This document shows, piece by piece, positions 7,497 to 9,280 of a stretch of DNA of 9,280 nucleotides. The translations under genes and the position numbers were made by a program. Below the pieces are notes generated by a model. That model was given only the letters and a program-made list of their open reading frames with translations. It made no database searches and was not told the origin of the DNA. This DNA is from Verrucomicrobiota bacterium (GTDB lineage: Bacteria > Verrucomicrobiota > Verrucomicrobiia > Chthoniobacterales > Terrimicrobiaceae). The stretch lies in assembly GCA_026398285.1 (NCBI GenBank), contig JAPLTI010000105.1, positions 1 to 9,280 of the forward strand, in the 5' to 3' direction. How positions within the stretch are numbered: the stretch's first letter is position 1; every line of letters begins with the position of its first letter.

Positions 7497-7742
7497 ATGA
7501 AACACCTCACCGCTCTGATCGTTTTCTTTTTTCTGACACGCCTTCCTGACGCCGCTGCGTGCGTAGGCTGCCGTCAACCCGGTGCCGGCGGACCTGACGA
7601 ACCCCAAACCGTCACAGCAGGCATCGCCCTCTCGTGGGGAGTCGTTGGCATGCTCGCCATCGTTGGCCTGATCGTCGCCGGTCTCACCTACTACATCGCC
7701 GACACCTGCCGCAAACTGGACCGAACAAACAAAGTGCCATGA
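7497..7742 (+). CDS. Small exported membrane protein with a CxxC motif
   Basis: An 81-residue protein. Residues 1-21 form a signal sequence (LTALIVFFFL core, ending DAAA). It is followed at once by Cys22-Val-Gly-Cys25, a Gly/Pro-rich linker, a helix at about 43-66, and a short basic tail containing Cys71. If the signal is cut after Ala21, Cys22 would be N-terminal. The lipobox is poor (Ala at -3), so ordinary signal peptidase cleavage or no cleavage is as likely as lipidation. I recall small proteins of this design (signal, CxxC, one helix) near oxidase genes in PVC and Bacteroidetes genomes, but cannot name a family. The thiol pair outside the membrane, between a SCO chaperone and a DUF420 assembly factor, suggests copper or thiol handling during oxidase assembly (inference). 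ATG 7497 is preferred to the in-frame TTG at 7476 because it gives a clean signal peptide. It overlaps the next gene by ATGA. Confidence 0.8.
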   Translation: MKHLTALIVFFFLTRLPDAAACVGCRQPGAGGPDEPQTVTAGIALSWGVVGMLAIVGLIVAGLTYYIADTCRKLDRTNKVP

Positions 7743-8173
7743 GCGTTTCCGACCTGCCCGCGCTCAATGCCGGCCTGAATGCCATTTCCACCCTCCTCCT
7801 CCTTGCCGGATTTATTTTTATCAAATCCGAGAACAAAATCGCCCACCGCAACTGCATGGTTGGCGCCTTTTCCGTCTCCTGCGTCTTCCTGATTTGCTAT
7901 GTCCTTCACAAGATTCTGGTCCAAGGTGTCCACACACCCTTCGGCGGCGAAGGCTTCTGGAGGACTTTCTACTACGGGATGCTCATCTCCCACATCATCT
8001 TGGCCATCGTCATCGTCCCACTGATTTTAGTGACCATGACGCACGCCATCAAAGGCCGCTTCGAAAAACACCGCGCCTGGGCCCGATGGACATTCCCCCT
8101 CTGGTTCTATGTCTCCGTCACCGGCGTCCTCGTTTACTTCATGCTCTACCAGTGGTTCCCCAAAGTCGCTTGA
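7739..8173 (+). CDS. DUF420 membrane protein, CtaM/YozB-like oxidase assembly factor
   Basis: A 144-residue protein with four predicted helices (about 8-28, 41-60, 78-100 and 116-138), matching the DUF420 family. In Firmicutes the family member CtaM (YozB) is needed to obtain active aa3/caa3 oxidase, probably at a copper or heme insertion step. Histidines near helix ends are His36 (KIAHRN), His57 (YVLHK), His85 (ISHI), His102 (MTHAIKGRF) and His111 (EKHRAWAR); the spread of conserved-looking His and Arg resembles a metal- or heme-handling membrane protein. The start overlaps the preceding CxxC gene (ATGA), so the two are probably made together. It appears to be the last gene of the oxidase locus. 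Family assignment is firm; the biochemical role is inferred from homologues and context. Confidence 0.9.
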   Translation: MSVSDLPALNAGLNAISTLLLLAGFIFIKSENKIAHRNCMVGAFSVSCVFLICYVLHKILVQGVHTPFGGEGFWRTFYYGMLISHIILAIVIVPLILVTMTHAIKGRFEKHRAWARWTFPLWFYVSVTGVLVYFMLYQWFPKVA

Positions 8174-8245
8174 TGCCGCTAGAGAACACCCCAATTTTCT
8201 ATAGAAATCAAATCCGACACCAGACCTCACCAAATCTCATTCCAG

Positions 8246-8272
8246 AAATTCTGTGAATTCTGTAAATTCTGT
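8246..8272 (+). repeat. Three tandem 9-bp units, consensus RAATTCTGT
   Basis: Units AAATTCTGT (8246-8254), GAATTCTGT (8255-8263) and AAATTCTGT (8264-8272) are contiguous, differ only at the first base, and are followed by CTAAAAAA. A degenerate fourth unit may precede them (ending ATTCCAG at 8245). They lie in the 116-bp spacer between the DUF420 gene and the DUF6572-like gene, just upstream of the latter's start. Similar 9-bp intergenic repeats ending in CTGTC recur in several environmental phyla, as I recall; the function is unknown. The rest of the spacer (8174-8245) shows nothing I can identify. Confidence 0.75.
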
Positions 8273-8289
8273 CTAAAAAACCACCCGCT

Positions 8290-8727
8290 TTGAGCACCGA
8301 ATCCACCACCGCCACGCCACGCCGCCCGATGGGCCTCGAACACCCAGCCGTCCTCGACGCCTTCGCCCACGACAAACGCCGCGACACTCTCGTGCTTGCG
8401 ATGTATGAGACGCGCCCCTGGACCGGCGACGAAGCGCACATCCTCCAGCTTCAGGAAAAACTCAACGCCTACGCCTCCTTCATCCTCGACGGCGAAATGG
8501 CCGAGGCATTCCCCCAATTCGTCGGCAAGCCGGTCGAAGTCCAACTCCGCACCCGCCACCAACCCGACCCCCTTACGCTTGGATTCCTCAATCAAGCCAA
8601 AGACCAACTCTCCCTCCAACAAATCACGATCGAAACCATCCGCATCGACGCAGCGGAGGAATTCGAACCCGCCCCCGCCGCTTCCAGCCACTCCTGCGGC
8701 TGTGGCCACGGCGGCTGCGGATCCTGA
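8290..8727 (+). CDS. DUF6572-like protein with a Cys/His-rich C-terminal tail
   Basis: A soluble protein of 145 residues if started at TTG 8290, or 132 if started at ATG 8329 (MGLEHPAVLDAF). The core contains LEHPAVLDAFAHD, a D-x-L-VLAMYE-x-RPW strand and turn, LQLQEKLNAYASFILDGEMA, and AEAFPQFVGKPVEVQL. This resembles the uncharacterised DUF6572 family, whose members may help relate to metabolism but have no established activity. The tail after an Ala/Pro linker reads HSCGCGHGGCGS, a compact set of three Cys and two His suited to binding a metal ion. The MSTEST-like N-terminus makes the TTG start plausible, but neither start has a Shine-Dalgarno sequence. It is separated from the oxidase genes by 116 bp with a tandem repeat, so it is probably not part of that operon. 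The family call is from memory of motifs. Confidence 0.75.
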   Translation: MSTESTTATPRRPMGLEHPAVLDAFAHDKRRDTLVLAMYETRPWTGDEAHILQLQEKLNAYASFILDGEMAEAFPQFVGKPVEVQLRTRHQPDPLTLGFLNQAKDQLSLQQITIETIRIDAAEEFEPAPAASSHSCGCGHGGCGS

Positions 8728-8773
8728 TCGTTCACCCTCCAGACGCATTCATAAACTTAACAAATTCAAAAGT

Positions 8774-8802
8774 TTTTGATTTTTTTAGGCTAAAAATCAA
8801 AA
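8774..8802 (+). repeat. AT-rich inverted repeat in the spacer after the DUF6572-like gene
   Basis: Arms TTTTGATTTTT (8774-8784) and AAAAATCAAAA (8792-8802) are perfect 11-bp complements around a 7-base loop, TTAGGCT. The segment CAAAAGTT also occurs twice in direct orientation, once at the left edge (8767-8774) and once at the right (8798-8805). The 165-bp spacer (8728-8892) is strikingly AT-rich compared with its surroundings. The hairpin could be a weak terminator or a protein-binding site. It lacks the GC-rich stem of a classical intrinsic terminator. Nothing else in the spacer is recognisable. Confidence 0.45.
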
Positions 8803-8892
8803 GTTGATTGTCCGCTTTTTTCTCATCTTAACTGATAAGCAAGAAATTTGTGTGACCAAACAACGTTAGCTGATCTTAACACGATATCCGTT

Positions 8893-9156
8893 ATGCCATC
8901 AGAACAGCATTCCATGACATTCCGTTGCCGACCCTCACCGAAGGTCATGCTCCTTGGCGGCCTTTTTTTTGGTGCTTGTGCCGCTGTGCTCGGGCACAAG
9001 GCATCCACGAACACGAGAGGACTGATACTGAATGGGATCATCGAGTTTACTCCCTCAGGCGCCTCGACCTTTTATTGGGTTCTTACAGCAGTATTGTTGC
9101 CCGTCACGATAATCACGGGGGATTTTTTCAAGATAATCAGCGAGGATGAGGGCTGA
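8893..9156 (+). CDS. Small two-helix membrane protein, function unknown
   Basis: An 87-residue ORF from ATG 8893; ATG 8914 would give 80 residues and is equally possible. Predicted helices lie at about 18-37 (LLGGLFFGACAAVLG) and 57-76 (STFYWVLTAVLLPVTII). They are joined by a polar loop, HKASTNTRGLILNGIIEF, followed by TPSGAS. The loop and the start of helix 2 look like constrained sequence and recall small hypothetical membrane proteins of environmental bacteria, but I cannot name a family. The C-terminus is acidic (SEDEG). Codon use is noticeably less GC-rich at third positions than in the oxidase genes (many ATA, TTT, ACA, CTT codons), and the gene stands alone between an AT-rich spacer and a palindrome. 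That is compatible with a weakly expressed or acquired gene. Confidence 0.65.
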   Translation: MPSEQHSMTFRCRPSPKVMLLGGLFFGACAAVLGHKASTNTRGLILNGIIEFTPSGASTFYWVLTAVLLPVTIITGDFFKIISEDEG

Positions 9157-9216
9157 TTTTGCGTGGTCTGGGCGAGGGTTGCTTTCAAATTGAGAGCGGT
9201 GATCAGCAGCAAAGAG

Positions 9217-9260
9217 GCGGGCTGGGCCCGAGGCCCGAGCGGGCCTCGGGGGCAGCCCGC
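9217..9260 (+). repeat. Long GC-rich palindrome (44 bp)
   Basis: Outer arms GCGGGCTG (9217-9224) and CAGCCCGC (9253-9260) and inner arms CCCGAGGCCC (9227-9236) and GGGCCTCGGG (9241-9250) are perfect complements. They are separated by a symmetric GG/GG internal loop, with GAGC as the apical loop, giving 18 G-C-dominated base pairs. No T-run follows on either side (3' flank TTGGGGGTCAGGG), so it is not a standard intrinsic terminator. The design resembles REP-like interspersed palindromes. It lies 60 bp downstream of the last ORF; 9157-9216 shows nothing else. Confidence 0.8.
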
Positions 9261-9280
9261 TTGGGGGTCAGGGTTTTGGG

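Noticed and set aside
9205..9280. Open reading on the minus strand through the palindrome
   Set aside because: Pro/Arg/Gly-rich translation generated by the inverted repeat; no start is visible and no family resemblance.
1..9280. A novel defence, CRISPR or mobile system
   Set aside because: No spaced repeats, nuclease, transposase, reverse transcriptase or toxin-like genes are visible; the window is mainly housekeeping and respiratory genes.

Overview
All supported genes lie on the + strand of a moderately GC-rich bacterial chromosome. Protein flavour and gene neighbourhood suggest a PVC-group organism, most likely Verrucomicrobiota: an A1-type oxidase subunit I with a Verrucomicrobia/Geobacter-like C-terminal half, a short subunit III, and a ctaD-ctaA-ctaB-ctaE-SCO-DUF420 run. 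This is an inference from remembered family patterns, not a search. None of the starts shows a clear Shine-Dalgarno sequence; several have A-rich leaders instead.

Region 1 (1-2127) holds the 3' part of a secreted S41 carboxy-terminal processing protease. It is followed with no gap (TAAATG) by tsaD, the tRNA t6A-modification enzyme. Region 2 (2128-2281) is a 154-bp AT-rich spacer with a weak promoter candidate.

Region 3 (2282-8173) is a compact aerobic terminal-oxidase locus: subunit I (ctaD), heme A synthase (ctaA), heme O synthase (ctaB), a 39-residue single-helix membrane peptide, a short subunit III (ctaE), a SCO copper chaperone, an 81-residue membrane protein with an exported CxxC, and a DUF420 protein related to the CtaM assembly factor. 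Most junctions are ATGA or longer overlaps, so the genes are probably translationally coupled. Together they make heme O and heme A, deliver copper, and build the catalytic core. Subunit II (the CuA protein) and an obvious subunit IV are absent, so electron entry must be encoded elsewhere.

Region 4 (8174-9280) is looser: a 9-bp triple repeat, a DUF6572-like protein with a Cys/His tail, an AT-rich inverted repeat, a small two-helix membrane protein of unknown function, and a long GC-rich palindrome near the window edge.

I see no CRISPR array, transposase, tRNA, rRNA or defence system. The best candidates for something undescribed are the two small membrane proteins inside the oxidase locus and an unusual Asp-to-His change at the expected Mg/Mn site of subunit I.
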